From assembly GCF_037893015.1 (NCBI RefSeq), contig NC_133660.1, positions 288,025,078 through 288,089,077 on the forward strand: a stretch of DNA of 64,000 nt, read 5' to 3'. The position numbers were made by a program, and so were the translations under genes. A model generated the notes under the pieces. It had not been told where the DNA came from. It was given only the letters and a program-made list of their open reading frames with translations, and searched no databases. Below are positions 1 to 12,245 of this stretch, in pieces; positions within the stretch are counted from its first letter, which is position 1, and the number at the start of each line of letters is the position of its first letter. Origin of the DNA: Macrotis lagotis (taxonomy: Eukaryota > Chordata > Mammalia > Peramelemorphia > Peramelidae).

Positions 1-860
1 CAGATTTCCTCCACAAACTAAGACTACATAGGGCCTCCATTGGGGAAGAGCAGTTGTCTTCCTGGGACGACTGCAAAAGAAATGGGGAAAGGTCCCCAGA
101 CCTAAATGAGTCTAAACAGGTCCAGGCTATCTCTGCTGACAGAATAAATAGCAAGGCCTGGGGCCAGCTGGCTCTGGAGGTAGCCTTGGCCTCGGCCACA
201 CAAGAACTCTTATTCCTAGACAGGTTCAGGGAGTTGGGGTCTGATGGGGGAAGAGTGAGGAAACCTCTACTGCCAAGGGACGGCAGGCCCAGCTCTACTG
301 CTTAGACACCTGAAGGAACCAGCACATGCCAGGTGAATGAGTGGAGAGCTGTGGACACTCACAGGAGAATCCAGTTCTTGGTTTGGGCTCCAGAAGATTA
401 TAGCTCCTGGACGCTTCTCAGGGAGCAAGATCATCCCCAGCATAGTGGAGTGGGATACCCTAGCTGTGGCTTGGATGGAGGACAGGAGTCCAGAGGTTGT
501 TGGGCTCGGGACAAAGCTCAAAGAATGATAGTAAGAAGGACCTGAGGCTAGAGGCACCATGTCCTCAGGACTAGAGGTGAATATAACACCCAATAAAATA
601 AAATAAAAATGTGCAGGCAAAGGAGAAAGAACCCAACCATAGTCACTTGCTCTGGAAATAGAAAAAACAACTTTATCTTCAGAGGAGGTTATTGAAGCAA
701 CAAAAAATTGGCCTCTCCTAGCCAGAAGAACTGGGGTGGCAGTTGAAAATATCACACCCAGCGAGGCTGGGTGAATAGAAAAAGAAATGGACTGTCGGTG
801 AATTGCCAGACTTTCAGAATTTTGTTGCAAAAAGCCCTGAACTTAAGTTTGACATATAAG
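1..860. other. No gene recognised; probable old repeat
   Basis: No splice-supported coding exon seen. The open frames here are short and not of any known family. The style (CCCAGACC.., later A-rich) suggests an old interspersed repeat continuing into 860-1770, but I cannot name it. Confidence 0.3.
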
Positions 861-1767
861 ATACAAGAGAAATAATTACATGGGACTCATTAAAAACAAA
901 TTATTTTCTTTTTATATGTAGAAAGGTAAACTATATCTAAGATTATCATTAGTAAATGGGTAGTGTGAAAGAAAGATTGGGGAAGAGCTGAATATGATCA
1001 GGAAAAAGTAATATAGTGTAGGAAAAGATAAAAAGAGTATCTCTTGGGAGAAGAGCTAATATAGAGGAATTAGGTGGGGAGGAGGCTTATCTATCTATCT
1101 ATCTATATCTATATATAATATAGATATTTAAAATCTAAAAGCATATAAAAGCCTTGCAAATTCAGAAAAATATTAGAGGGTACCAGTGTAGGGAAGGTAC
1201 TGAGATAAGACTGTGAGTGAGGGTAGGGTAAGGGGGTAGTTTTGAAGAGTGTGTAGATTAACAGGAATAGAGCAGCATAGTAGAAGTGTGTGAGAAAGAA
1301 ATTCTCTAGGTTAAGGAATAGGAGGGCAAGGTAGCAGGGAGGCGTGAAACAGAGGAATCAGGAAGAATTTGGTCTTCAGGAAATGTTATAAAAATGAGAG
1401 AGACGCACAAACATAAAATAAAGATCAGGAATAGAATTTATGTAAACAAAAGCAAGGGTATTAATCATAATCTCAGATAAAGTGAAATTAGATTTAATCA
1501 AGGATGAAAAAGAGGGAAACTAGACTGTATGTCAACAACATTATTCCATATTGTTTTAGAGTTTTTAAAATAATTAGACAGTATAGGATTTGGAATATTG
1601 CTGTAGTGGAGGAAATGCTGAGCTGATGGATTTACAAAGATGTGGAAAGATGCTATATTATATAGATTTCCTTGAAATGGAAATTTATTGTTTCATTTTT
1701 TAAATCCTCTTAGTTCTCCTGTACACATGGCTATGTTTTTTTTTCTTATTTTTGTATTCAAGTTTAA

Positions 1768-1770
<3 letters not shown>
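860..1770 (+). mobile_element. Degraded L1-lineage sequence
   Basis: A-rich, gene-free. The stretch at about 1455-1530 resembles the L1 endonuclease segment ISDKVK..LIK.EKEGN in broken frame. It is followed by a (TC)n tract and then an L1 3' part in the same orientation. Confidence 0.35.

Positions 1771-1771
<1 letters not shown>

Positions 1772-1834
<63 letters not shown>
1772..1834. repeat. (TC)n microsatellite
   Basis: About 30 uninterrupted TC units. Confidence 0.95.
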
Positions 1835-1837
<3 letters not shown>

Positions 1838-1856
1838 ACTCCGTGGTGACTCTTGA

Positions 1857-2555
1857 AAACATCAGTTCATCTGATGAAAATAATGTAAAGGAAGGTGGCC
1901 TAGCTCTATCAAATCTCAAACTGTACTATAAAGCAGCAATCATCAAAACTGCCTGGTACTGGTTAAGAAACACAGTAAAGGATCAGTGAATTAGGAAATG
2001 TTCAAAAGAAACTGATGTAAATGACTACAGCAATCTACTGTTTGACAAATTCAAAGACGTCAGCCTCTGGTATAAGAGCTCACTATTTGATGAAAATTGT
2101 TGGGAAAACTGGAAAATAGTATGGCAAAAAGTAGGCATAGAACCACATCTCACATCTGATAACAAAATAAGGTCATAATGGGTACAGGATTTAGACATAA
2201 AGAGTGATACCATAGATAAATTAATAGGCAAAAATACTCTCTCTATCTGATCCATGGAAAAGAGATAAATTTATGACCGAACAAGAATTAGAGCACATTA
2301 TAAACTACAAAATGAATGATTTTGACTGAATTAAGTTAAAAATGTTTTGCACTAATAAAATCAATCCTGACAAAATTAGAAGGAAATTAAAAAGCTGGGA
2401 AACAATCTTCATGACAAGGAGTTCTGATAAAGGTCTCATTTCTAAAATAGAGAATTGCACCAAATTTATCAGGTCACAAGTCATTCCCCAATTGAGAAAT
2501 GGTCAAAGGATATGAAGAGACAGTTTTCAAATGAAGAAGTTAAAGATATATGTGT

Positions 2556-2602
<47 letters not shown>

Positions 2603-3510
2603 ATCATATAAAGAAATGCTCCAAATCACTATTGATTAGAGAAATGCAAATTAAAATGACGAGGTATCATCTTACACCTATTAGATTAGCCCAGATGAGA
2701 AAAAGGGAAGATGATCAGTGTTGGAGAGGATTGGGGCATTGATGCATTGTTGGTGGAGTTGTGAACATATCCAACCTTTCTGGAGAGCAATATAGAATTA
2801 TGCCCAAAGAGCAATAAAACTGTTCATACCCTTTGGCCCAGCAATTCCAATTTTAGGGCTATACCCAAAAGAAATTGTAAAAAAGTGGAAAATGTCCTAC
2901 ATGTTCCAAAATATTTATAGCAACCCTTTTTGTAGTGGCAAAGAACTAGAAATTGAGGGAATGCCCATCAATTGGGCAATGCTTAACAAGTTATAGTACA
3001 TGAATACAATGGAATTATTATTCTATAAGAAACCATAAATGATCTGACTCTAGAGAAGCATGGAATGACTTATGGGATCTGATGATGAGTGAAGGGATTA
3101 GAGCCAAGAGAACAATGTACACATCAACATTATGAGATGAGCAGCCTTGATGGAAACAATTCCTCTGGACAGTCCAGAAAGCTAGCACAACTATATTAGA
3201 CTGGTAATGGTCTATATTATCCCCAACCAGAGGAAGAAAAACACAAAGAACAAAAACACCCCTACCGAATCTGATGAATACTTTATAAAAATTATCTCTT
3301 ATGTATCTCTTTCCCTTAATCCTAATTCCTCATGCCAAAAATCATTAATTTGTAAATATATTTAACAAAATATGTCTGTAAAATGCTAACCTAAATGTTC
3401 CCTACTGAGGGGAGGGGTGTGGAAAGAAACGGTAGAAGGAAATTTTGTAACTTAGAACTATAACTATGCATGTACAAATGGATGAAAATTAAAAAAAGAA
3501 ATTACAAAAA
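1857..3510 (+). mobile_element. L1 fragment, ORF2 3' portion and 3' UTR
   Basis: Carries the usual marsupial L1 ORF2-end landmarks in order: GGCCTAGC..., ATTAGAGAAATGCAAATTAAAA, TTGGTGGAGTTGTGAAC and CATCAATTGGGCAATGC, then an A-rich 3' end. Many stops. A (TATA) microsatellite has grown inside it (2549-2602). Confidence 0.85.
2549..2602. repeat. (TA)n / (TATG)n microsatellite inside L1
   Basis: Alternating TA with a TATGTATATACATA interruption, nearly self-complementary. Confidence 0.9.
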
Positions 3511-4210
3511 AAGAGAAAATATCAGTTCATGAGGGAAAACATCAGTTCAAGTTTTGAAGCATTGCCTCCTTAGTAAAAATTATTATGTACCAAAATACGC
3601 AAATTCTACCCCTTAGATATTCTCACTTGCTATGGGATCCACTAGACTTCTCTCAGAATTTATGCCCTCCCCCACTTCTTGTTTTCTCCTCCTAGGAACT
3701 CTGATCTCCCTTCTCCTGAGGCAAGATATCATCTATGGAGACACAGCTATCTCTCAGGGGAAGAGCTCTCCCTATACTCCCTCTAGATTGAACTGATCAC
3801 CAGATCTCCAGCACAGATATTTACCTCTTCCATTGTAGGAGTGTTCCTCAAGACCCCATCCCCTCAACGCATGGAGATCCCTTTTTCTTCCCCTCTCCCC
3901 ATTTCAGTTCTTCCCTTCTACCAACCCTAGATTTCTCCTGTAGCCCCTTTGCTAACATACTAGAGGGGTTTTCTCACCTTTACTATTAACCCAATGTCAA
4001 TGAAAAATGTTCTTTACTCTTCATTTAAGGCACAAGTCTTCTAAAAGCATTTTAAAATTAATTTTAATCTAAATCAAAGAATTTCTCATTTATTTATTTT
4101 TAAGAATTGCATTCATAAATTTTTATCTTTCATTTTCATTCTTTTAGTAGAGATAGTAGAGTGGATAGTGTGCTTAGAGTCTGAAAGAGTCAGGTTCTTA
4201 AACCCACTTC
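3510..4210. other. Intergenic, nothing recognised
   Basis: C/T-rich stretch 3600-3980, then AT-rich. No exon, known repeat or regulatory motif could be supported. Confidence 0.4.
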
Positions 4211-4393
4211 AGATAGACTCTAGACAGGGTGGCTAGGTGGCGTAGTGGATAAAGCACTGGCCTTGGAGTCAGGAGTACCTGGGTTCAAATCTGGTCTCAG
4301 ACACTTAATAATTACCTAGCTGTGTGGCCTTGGGCAAGCCACTTAACCCCATTTGCCTTGCAAAAACCTAAAAAAAAAGATAGACTCTAGACA
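4211..4393 (+). mobile_element. WSINE1-type SINE with perfect 16-base target duplication
   Basis: tRNA-derived head GGTGGCTAGGTGGCGTAGTG, body with TGGGTTCAAAT (B box) and tail TTGCAAAAACCTAAAAAAAA. Flanked by identical AGATAGACTCTAGACA at 4211-4226 and 4378-4393. The intact duplication indicates a young insertion. Confidence 0.95.
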
Positions 4394-4419
4394 AGCCACT
4401 TAACTTTTCTTTTTAAATT

Positions 4420-5525
4420 TTTATAATTATTCAGTTTTCTTTTGTTTTCAATTCCCAAATTTTCTCCCTCCCTCCACACTCTCCCCCTCCTATTGAGAAG
4501 ACAATATAATACCCATTGCACATATGAATTAATGCAAAACATAATTATTCTTTAGTCACATTTTGAGGGGAAAAAAAGAAAAAGGAGAAAAATAATTCTT
4601 CAATCTATACTCAACCCATCAGTTCTCTATCTGGAATTAGATGGCATTTTTCATCATGAAATTCTATGGAATTTTGATGGGTCATTATGTTGATCAGAAT
4701 TTCTAAATCTTTCATAGTCAACTGTCTTTACAATATTGCTATTACTGTATAAATTGTTTTCCTAGTTCTACTTACTTCTATCTGAATCAGCCCATATAAA
4801 TCTTCACAGGTTTTTCTAAAACCATACCCTTGATCATTTTAAAAATGGCATAACAGTATTATGTTACATTCATATTCCATAACTTGTTCAGCCATTCTCC
4901 AATGGATGAATACCACCTCAGTTTCCAGTTCTGCTGGAACTATATCTGCACATATGTATAAATTTCCCTTTTCTTTGATCTCTTTAAGTATAGATCTAGT
5001 AGTGGTGTTGCAGCCTCTCAATATGTTAGATAATTTCTTCCATGCTCTTCTAATTTGCTCATGATATTAACTTTTACATCTAAATCATGTATTCACTTTG
5101 AACTTATCTTAGTAAATATAGAGTGAGATATGGTTCTGTATATACTTTCTTCCAGGATACTTTCCAGTTTTTTCCAGTAGTTTTGGTCATATAATGAATT
5201 ATTTCCCTATTAGCTGAGATCATTAGGTTTATCAAACACTGGGTTAACTGTGTTCATTTGCTTCCTACAATACTAGTTCTTTAACTCTTTTTTATTGATA
5301 TTCTTATAATCTTGACCTTTTTTCCTCCAGATGAATTTTGTTCTTATTTTTTCTTGCTTTATAAAGTAAATATTTTATGTTTAATTGGTATGATCCTGAA
5401 TAAGTAAATTGATTTAGGTAGCATTTTCATTTTTATTGCACTGACTCAGCTGTGAGCAATTAAATTTTGCCAATATGTCTTGGTAGATAGATTTCCACTT
5501 ATTTTATACTGTCTGAAATTATTTT
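4420..5525 (-). mobile_element. Antisense L1 fragment (3' UTR and ORF2)
   Basis: Reverse complement of marsupial L1: CTTGTTCAGCCATTCTCCAA near 4882, the GATGAATTTTGTTCTTATTTT segment near 5331 and TTGCCAATATGTCTTGG near 5467. It contains internal deletions relative to a continuous L1. Confidence 0.8.
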
Positions 5526-6030
5526 ATTTTTTATTGAATTTTACAATTTCCCCTTATCTCACTTCCCTCCCCCCCCACTGAAGGCAGTCTGATAGTATTT
5601 ACATTGTTTCCATGCTATACATTGATCAAAATTAAATGTATTGAGAAAAAAATCATATACTAAAAGAAAAAATAAAATATAAGAGATAGCAAAATTACAT
5701 AATAAGTTAACTATTTTTAAAATTAAAGTTAATAACCTTTGGTCTTTGTTCAAATTCCACAATTCTTTCTTTGGATACAGACAGTATTCTCCTTCACAGA
5801 TACCCTAAAATTGCCCCTGATTGTTACACTGATGAAATGAGCAAGTCATCAACCCCATGTTGCTGCTGGGGTATACAACGCTCTTCTGGTTCTGCTCATC
5901 TAGCTCAGCATCAGTTCATGCAAATCCTTCCAGGCTTCCCTGAATCCCCATCCCTCCTGGTTTCTAATACAATAATAGTGTTCCATAATATACATATACC
6001 ACAATTTGTTCAGCCATTCCCAGCTTTGCC
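5525..6030 (-). mobile_element. Second antisense L1 3' end
   Basis: Restarts with an L1 3'-UTR-like segment (CCCTTATCTCACTTCCCTCC) and continues to CACAATTTGTTCAGCCATTC at about 6000. It is therefore a separate copy next to the preceding one rather than its continuation. Confidence 0.7.
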
Positions 6031-7110
6031 ACTTGAAAGGAGTCTAATGCCATTCAAAACATTTTCTTCAGGTGAAACTTCAGTTAGGGACTGATTGACT
6101 ACAACTTGAAGTAAACAGTCAATGGCTTCTGCATTGATTGATGATGGTCAGTTAAGAGTAATATGGAAGTGCTCAGTTCATCTCTCTAGGATGATGTCTC
6201 TAACATTGAGTCTTTCAGGTCTATTTGATCTTGTGTTGTCTATGAGTGTGTGCATGTTCCATGCACTGATGGTGAATGGAATCTTCTTTGAAGAAGTTTT
6301 TGTAGATTTTCTTGTGTCTTGCCCACACTGTGGGATCTCTACCTGCCACAGTAATCAGGCCAGAATTGGGTAAGGAAACAATTTTAGGGCACCTTTTCTA
6401 ACCCCCTTCCTCACATCAGGATGTGAGCAGTATGATTTTTAAAAGGAATGCTCAGTCAGGGCTGCTGCTGAATCTCATTGCCACTTGCAGTGGAGAAATG
6501 ATCCTATGATCTGGGCCTCCTATGTGCAGGGTTGAGACTACAGCTCCCAGTGTATCTGCACCTGCTGCTTCATCATATGTCTGTCACCAAGAGGACTTTG
6601 AGATAAGAATGGTAAAATGGCATGGGTAATGTCTTTTGATGTGTGTATAAATTGGATTTAAGTGAGGTAGAACTGCATAAGTTATCCACCTCACTCTATT
6701 CCAAAGTCATCATGCTCCAGTGTGGCAAAACAGAGTCAAGACAACTGGTGATGGCTCTAGATGCTGTGGATGCCCTTAGAGTCTTGAATGTCTAACCAAA
6801 CCCTAAGAGTTCCACAGCACCTGCTTTAGCTGCCTACATGATCATTGTTCTCATCTGCCCATTCCACCAGTAGAAGACTTCACAAGCTTGGGGTGAACAC
6901 TCCATAAAATTCACAGATGAGTTTGAGACTCCCTCAGTTACTCTCAACCCAGTTCAGCCTATCTGTGGAAAATATTTAATGGGGTGGACCACCATGCATG
7001 CCACAGTTTCTTGGAGCTACAGGTGAGAGTTAGGTGGTTCAGGTGGACACAAAAGGTGGAAAGTAGCCCTGAAAAGGTCTCAGCAGCACTCAAACTAGAG
7101 GTACTAGTTT
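6030..7110 (-). mobile_element. RTE-clade LINE, 5' UTR and start of endonuclease
   Basis: On the - strand, 6285-6190 reads ISAWNMHTLIDNTRSNRPER, the start of the RTE apurinic-type endonuclease. Frames beyond are broken by stops. About 0.8 kb before it (6290-7110) would be the element's 5' UTR. The reverse-transcriptase part is absent here; a separate RTE piece lies at 9727-10345. Confidence 0.75.
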
Positions 7111-7204
7111 TCCTTCAATACACCCTACATCCCATTGATGCACAGATCAGCAGGTAAATACAAGGAACTAAAATAAGCTACCATTACATTCTCCAAAATT
7201 GAAA

Positions 7205-7206
<2 letters not shown>

Positions 7207-7247
<41 letters not shown>

Positions 7248-7256
7248 TTCTCTCTC
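7207..7256. repeat. (TC)n microsatellite
   Basis: TC run with a few T-rich interruptions at its end. The flanking open frames on the other strand are products of this repeat. Confidence 0.95.
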
Positions 7257-7259
7257 CCT

Positions 7260-8066
7260 CCTCCCCATGCCCTCTCCCCCACACAGTGTTTTTGTAATCA
7301 CTGTTGATTTTGTGATGTTTAAAAAAGTCATAGTTTCTGTGTAACTTAATCATTTTAATAATTAATAAGAGCAGAGCAGAAGATCATTAATAAAAGGATG
7401 GTCATTTGATCCTCTCAGATGCCCTTCAAAGAAATGTTCCTGAGGGATGTCTAATCAGCTCTTATATTAGTCAATCAAATGGGAAGTGGGCTACTTTGGG
7501 GGTTATATGACTTAGGTCACTCAAAGCCTGGTCAAAGAAATATCAATTTCCATATTATTAGTCTTGTTAATAAAGAGAATCAACATTTTCCCATGACCTA
7601 TCTGAGCAAACCCAAAGAAAAGGAATACATCCATTAGCCTAAACTTAGAATTTCTTTTCCTATATGATTAGATTTTGGTCTTAGTAAATCTCTCAGAGAT
7701 CCCACAATGATTGGTTTCTAGATGATGGTAAGGAAGTAGAAAAAAAGGAAAAACAAGCAAAGATTGACTAGACCACATTAGGAAAGCTAACTCTAAATAG
7801 AATAAACCACATTGTGATCAGAGGCTGGGGTTAGAAGCACGTGATTGAAAAGAAAAAAGAAACAGGAACCAGTGAACACCTGAGGCTGGCTAACAGCTCT
7901 CCCCATGTTGTTGGAAACAAGACTCTCCAAGGAGGAAGCATCTTGTGATATACCAAAAAAAAAAAAACCCCCCAAAAAAAACACATTGTGGACTTCCAGG
8001 GAATAAGATCAGCAAAATGGAGGACTGGATTTTTCCCCCACATCCAGCTAACTCCCTCCCCCTGCC

Positions 8067-8115
<49 letters not shown>

Positions 8116-8220
8116 GAAAAAACTGTGCCAGATGTAGAACAACTGCAGCTGAATCCATAAGAGAAAACTTATACAATATAATACATTGTCTACATAATAT
8201 AAACACAGTATAACAAAATG
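7260..8220. other. Intergenic, with a (GA)n tract at 8071-8112
   Basis: No gene or named element recognised. Contains an A/C homopolymer mix near 7954-7981 and an uninterrupted (GA)n microsatellite. Confidence 0.5.
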
Positions 8221-8224
8221 GCAA

Positions 8225-8640
8225 TATGAATTAACACTGTAGTCAAAAAGTCACTAAGTATTTATTAAATTCATATTATGTGCTATGGCCTCTAGGGAAC
8301 ACTAGGAATACAAATATAAACAAAGAGATAGAACCTACCAATAAGGAATTTATATTCTAATGGAGTACAATAAGAGATCATAAAAGGGAGCTGAAATCTA
8401 AGGGTAGAGGGAGAAGGTTCCACACAGGAACAATGGAGAGTGAGAAGTGGATGTAGAGCTTGACTGACTCAGGCACTTCTTTAAATAGAAGTTTCCAGGA
8501 GTTCACCTACAGGTTGGCCACACAGGCAGAGAAAGAGTTTTCATAGAGAAGACTATGGGATAGAGGCAGCTCCTGGAGCATAGGAGAGAATTCCAGAGTC
8601 AAGAATTCCCCTGAAGCAGTCCCTATTAATCCACACCATT
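8225..8640 (+). mobile_element. L2/MIR3-like remnant
   Basis: Landmarks of an old L2-type 3' region: AAGTATTTATTAAATTCATATTATGTGC-like opening, then ACTAGGAATACAAATATAAAC and AATTTATATTCTAATGGAG. Strongly diverged. Confidence 0.5.
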
Positions 8641-8649
8641 ATAGGTGAT

Positions 8650-9170
8650 CTGACCATGTACTGAATGCTATTTCCAAAATATTAATTTTTCTAGCCTATA
8701 ATTCCTTCCAGACTTTTGCCTTCAGGCTAAGGTTTCTGGGAAACAAATTTAATGATAAATGTAGAACAATCAGAAAAGTATCTTTTCTCTAGTTAAAATC
8801 TTTGACTTCCCCATCCCCGAAAGAGATTGGCACAATGGTTTCCATCTAAAAGTAGCAGTCTCTTTTCCCATTCAGAATGGATTATGGAATTTTTCCTCCC
8901 TTCAGATACTTTAGGGAAATAAGTCAACAAGAAAGAAACTGAACAGGTTCAGCAAAAATTAAGTAGTTGTTATTCTATTTGATGGAGGAGAATGTAAATT
9001 CAAAATTGTATTTTCACATGGCGTGACATATTCCTTATTCAAGATTTCGATAAATATTACATTAGATCTTTTGTAGAGAGAGACACAAGGGCATGAGGAA
9101 GTATGCTAATATGCACATTTCTCTCTCTAAACTAGAAATGTTTATTTGATATTATACCAGAAAAGGTAGT
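8650..9170. other. Intergenic, nothing recognised
   Basis: AT-rich, no exon or repeat family supported. Confidence 0.4.
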
Positions 9171-9726
9171 TATAGCAATGACAAGAAAAAGAAATTAAAG
9201 AAATTAGAATAGGTAATGAGGGAAAAAATGGGAAATCAAAAATATCACTATTTTGCTGATGATAAGATGTTTTACTTAGAGAATCCTAGAGAATAAACTA
9301 AAAACCTGGGTAAAACAATGAACAAATTCAGCAAAACTGCAGAATGTAAAATAAATCCACATAAATCATCTGCATTTCGACATATTACCAACAAAATGGA
9401 CCAGGAATAGATACATAAATTTCATTTAAAATAGCTGCAGACAATTGGCCAATATGACCAGAAAGGACAATGACCACCGTTGGAAGTGATGTGGGAAATA
9501 TGGGACACTAATACATTGTTGGTGGAGCTGAGAACTTACCCAATCTTTCTGGAGAGCAATTTGGAATTACACCCAAAGGTCAACAAAAATGTGCATACCC
9601 TTTAATCCAGAAATACCACTACTGGGTCTATACTCTGAAAAGATCATGCAAAAGGGTAAAACATCACTTGTACAAAAATATTCATAGCAACTATGTTCAT
9701 AGTGGCAAAGAACTGGAAATTGAGTG
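9170..9726 (+). mobile_element. L1 ORF2 fragment, internally deleted
   Basis: First part (to about 9450) is the reverse-transcriptase catalytic area (TTTGCTGATGAT encodes the FADD box). It then jumps to the ORF2 end (TTGGTGGAGCTGAGAAC, GCAAAGAACTGGAAATTGAG). It stops abruptly where an RTE fragment begins. Confidence 0.75.
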
Positions 9727-10345
9727 AATGTCCGTGCTGATTCTATTCCAGCTAAGATCTACAAGATGGGCGGATCATTTCTCATCCAAAAGCTGGCTGA
9801 AATTTTCCAGGTTATATGGCATGAAGAGATTATTCCCCGAGAATTCAAGGATGCTTCCATCGTCCAGCTCTATAAAGGTAAAGGGAATAAATTATCCTGT
9901 GACAATCACAGGGATATTTTTCTTTTAGTCATTCCTGGAGGATTCTTGCCAGACTCCTCAATAGTTTGATCCTTCACCTGGAAGATGGTTATCTCCCTGA
10001 GAGCCAGTGTGGCTTCAGAAAGGATGGAGGAACAGTTGATATGGTGTTTGCTGTCCAACAACCCCAGGAAAAATGCCAGGAGTAGATCTGACCAAGGCCT
10101 TTGATTCCATCAATCATGAGGGCTTATGGAAAATTATGTCAAAATTTGGTTGCCCAGAGAAGTTCATCAGTATTGTCTGTCAGTCTCATGACCACATACT
10201 TACCCGGGTTTTGGAAAGTGGACAATTCTCTTGAGATTTCCCAGTCATGAATGGAGTGAAACAAGAACGCATCCTTGCTCCCATGCTTTTTAGCATGATT
10301 TTTTCAGTCATAATATCAGACACTTTCACTGAGGATGAACATGGC
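9727..10345 (+). mobile_element. RTE-clade LINE reverse-transcriptase fragment
   Basis: Translates as RTE reverse transcriptase: IPAKIYKMGGSFLIQKLAEI, EIIPREFKDASIVQLYKGKG, GFRKDGGTVDMVF, LTKAFDSINHEGLWKIMSK and NGVKQERILAPMLFSMIFS. It is split by frameshifts and stops. Both ends are truncated. Together with 6030-7110 it shows that RTE elements were active in this lineage. Confidence 0.88.
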
Positions 10346-10995
10346 ATCAAGGTCCTTTGCTATGTGACTTCAGATCCCTTGCCATTCTTCCTGTTCACTT
10401 TCTTCTGTTGGCATCCTATAGGTATGAGCAGGGCTATGCTAGAGCCAGCATATTTGGGATAAATTTGGGGTATGAACAGTTATGCCTCTGGCATTGACAA
10501 ACACTACAAATTAGGGCTGAATTTCTAGTTTTGTGGACTGTCTAAACTTAAGAAAGTGATGAAGAAAATGCTGGTAATGCTAGTTAAACTTAAACATGGC
10601 TCCTGTGTAGATTTCTCTACTCTTTTGGAATTGGTTGTTAAATATTTACCTGTATTCCCTTGTGTATAAGTCTCTTTGGGGGCCATTTCAATCTGAAGCA
10701 GCTTCTTTTCCAAGGAGTGATAACAGGGAGAGGGTTATTAGGGGAGGGGTCAGCCAGGAATGACCAGAGGGACAGGAGATGAGCAGTTCTGATAACTGAT
10801 TCTCTCTGCTGAGGAGTTCCAAGGCAGATATTTTTTCTGATTTCTTCCTAATTTATGTATCCAGGACATCTCAAAACTCATGAAACTGGGGGAATCTGAC
10901 TTTCTGGGAATTGAAGCAGAGACAGATAATACACCTATAAACATTCTAGAATGTAAGGTCAAAGATTAGGAAATCATGGTTGAAGCATCAGCTTA
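10345..10995. other. Intergenic; part resembles MS4A intron 1
   Basis: 10495-10650 resembles 14945-15110 (shared TTTCTAG, AAAGTGATG, GGTTGTTAAA in the same order). No coding exon was found. Confidence 0.35.
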
Positions 10996-11168
10996 AAGAA
11001 GATGGTATCAGGGTTGGCTAGGTGGTGCAGTGGATAGAGCACTGGCCCTGGAGTCAAGAGGACCTGAGTTCAAATCTGTCCTCATACACTTAATATTTAC
11101 CTGGCTGTGTGGCCTTGGACAAGGCACTTTTTGCCTTGCAAAAGCCTAAAAACAAGAAGATGGTATCA
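10996..11168 (+). mobile_element. WSINE1-type SINE
   Basis: Flanked by AAGAAGATGGTATCA at 10996-11010 and 11154-11168. The body has lost part of the ACTTAACCCC segment. Confidence 0.93.
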
Positions 11169-11699
11169 GAACAAGGTATTTGGATATTTGGACCATGACT
11201 GAAAAAAATGAAAAATAAAATGCACTTAACAAAGCCCAGTTAAAAAAAAAGTGCTGTAATTTTCTTCAAATTTAGCCAAAATGGAAAGAAAAACTGCTCA
11301 CCAATTAATCAATCAAAGAGGCATTTATGAAGCACCTGATATCTATGTAGACACTGTTCTAGAGCCTGGAGATCCAAATCAAAGTCCCAGTCATGGAGTG
11401 AGACAAAGGAGAGAAATGAGGGTTCAATCTTTCAGCAGAGAGGTCCAATTGCCTCCAGTTTGCCTAAAACTGATTGCAAGAAAAGGGAGGGAGTATCTTC
11501 TGGTGATCTCATCCAAGGGATGAAAGTCACTGTTTGTTCTTTGAGGGGTTTATCAACATTCAGTGCTGTTCAGAAGAAGGAAGCATGTACCCTTTACATA
11601 AATCAGCTTTTTCTGCTGCAAGCATCACATCCTGTGTGAGTGTAAATACCAGATAGAGGAAGGGACAGGAAAGCCTCCAAGGATTCATTACTGAGGACT

Positions 11700-11812
11700 T
11701 GTACACCCAGAGGGAGGCCCCATCTCCGGACCCCAGATCTCCCCAGCAGAGGGAAACCATCCTAACCTACTAACAGACATCTCTGCAGAAACTCAGCAAG
11801 AAGGGGCAGGTA
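11700..11812 (+). other. Candidate 5' non-coding exon of the MS4A6-like gene
   Basis: Non-repeat sequence about 2.3 kb before the ATG ends in AAGAAGGGGCAG followed by gtaggt, a plausible donor. MS4A genes usually have such an upstream untranslated exon. Nothing else in the sequence proves it; the exon start is unknown. Confidence 0.2.
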
Positions 11813-11889
11813 GGTGTCATGGATCCTCTTTCCTTGATTGAATCCCTCATTGTGATTCTAGGGAATCGTAGGAACATGGATTTTAAGGT

Positions 11890-12065
11890 AGAACAGATTC
11901 TAGAGGCCATGGATGGGGAAACTGAGGCTCAGAGAGGTTAACTAACTTGGCCAAAGTCACACAGGTAGTGAATGAATTGGGATTTGAATCAAAGATCTCT
12001 GATGTAAATCCAGACTTCTGTTCACTGCCCTACCCTACCTGTCCCATTCCAACTTTGGTTATAGT
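11890..12065 (-). mobile_element. MIR-type SINE, antisense
   Basis: Reverse MIR core: GAAACTGAGGCTCAGAGAGG, then CCAAAGTCACACAGGTAGTG and GGATTTGAATC. Confidence 0.75.
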
Positions 12066-12124
12066 ATTATAGGGAAATGGTAAGGTGATGGGAGTACATA
12101 TGACAGTAGGTCATAGTAATAGAT

Positions 12125-12245
12125 GACATGTATTGAGAGTCTTAGATTTTCAAATCATTTCATTCCATTCTTGCAGCAACTCTATAAGCTGGGTTTTATT
12201 AGTAATATGAGCCCTCTTTTACAGATGAGAAAACTATCTGGAAGA
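12125..12245 (-). mobile_element. MIR remnant, antisense
   Basis: ATCATTTCATTCCATTCTTGC followed by TTTTACAGATGAGAAAACT, the reversed 3' half of MIR. Confidence 0.5.

Noticed and set aside
4227-4300. SINE heads considered as functional tRNA genes
   Set aside because: They keep B-box-like TTCAAAT but cannot form a full cloverleaf and end in the SINE body and A-tail.
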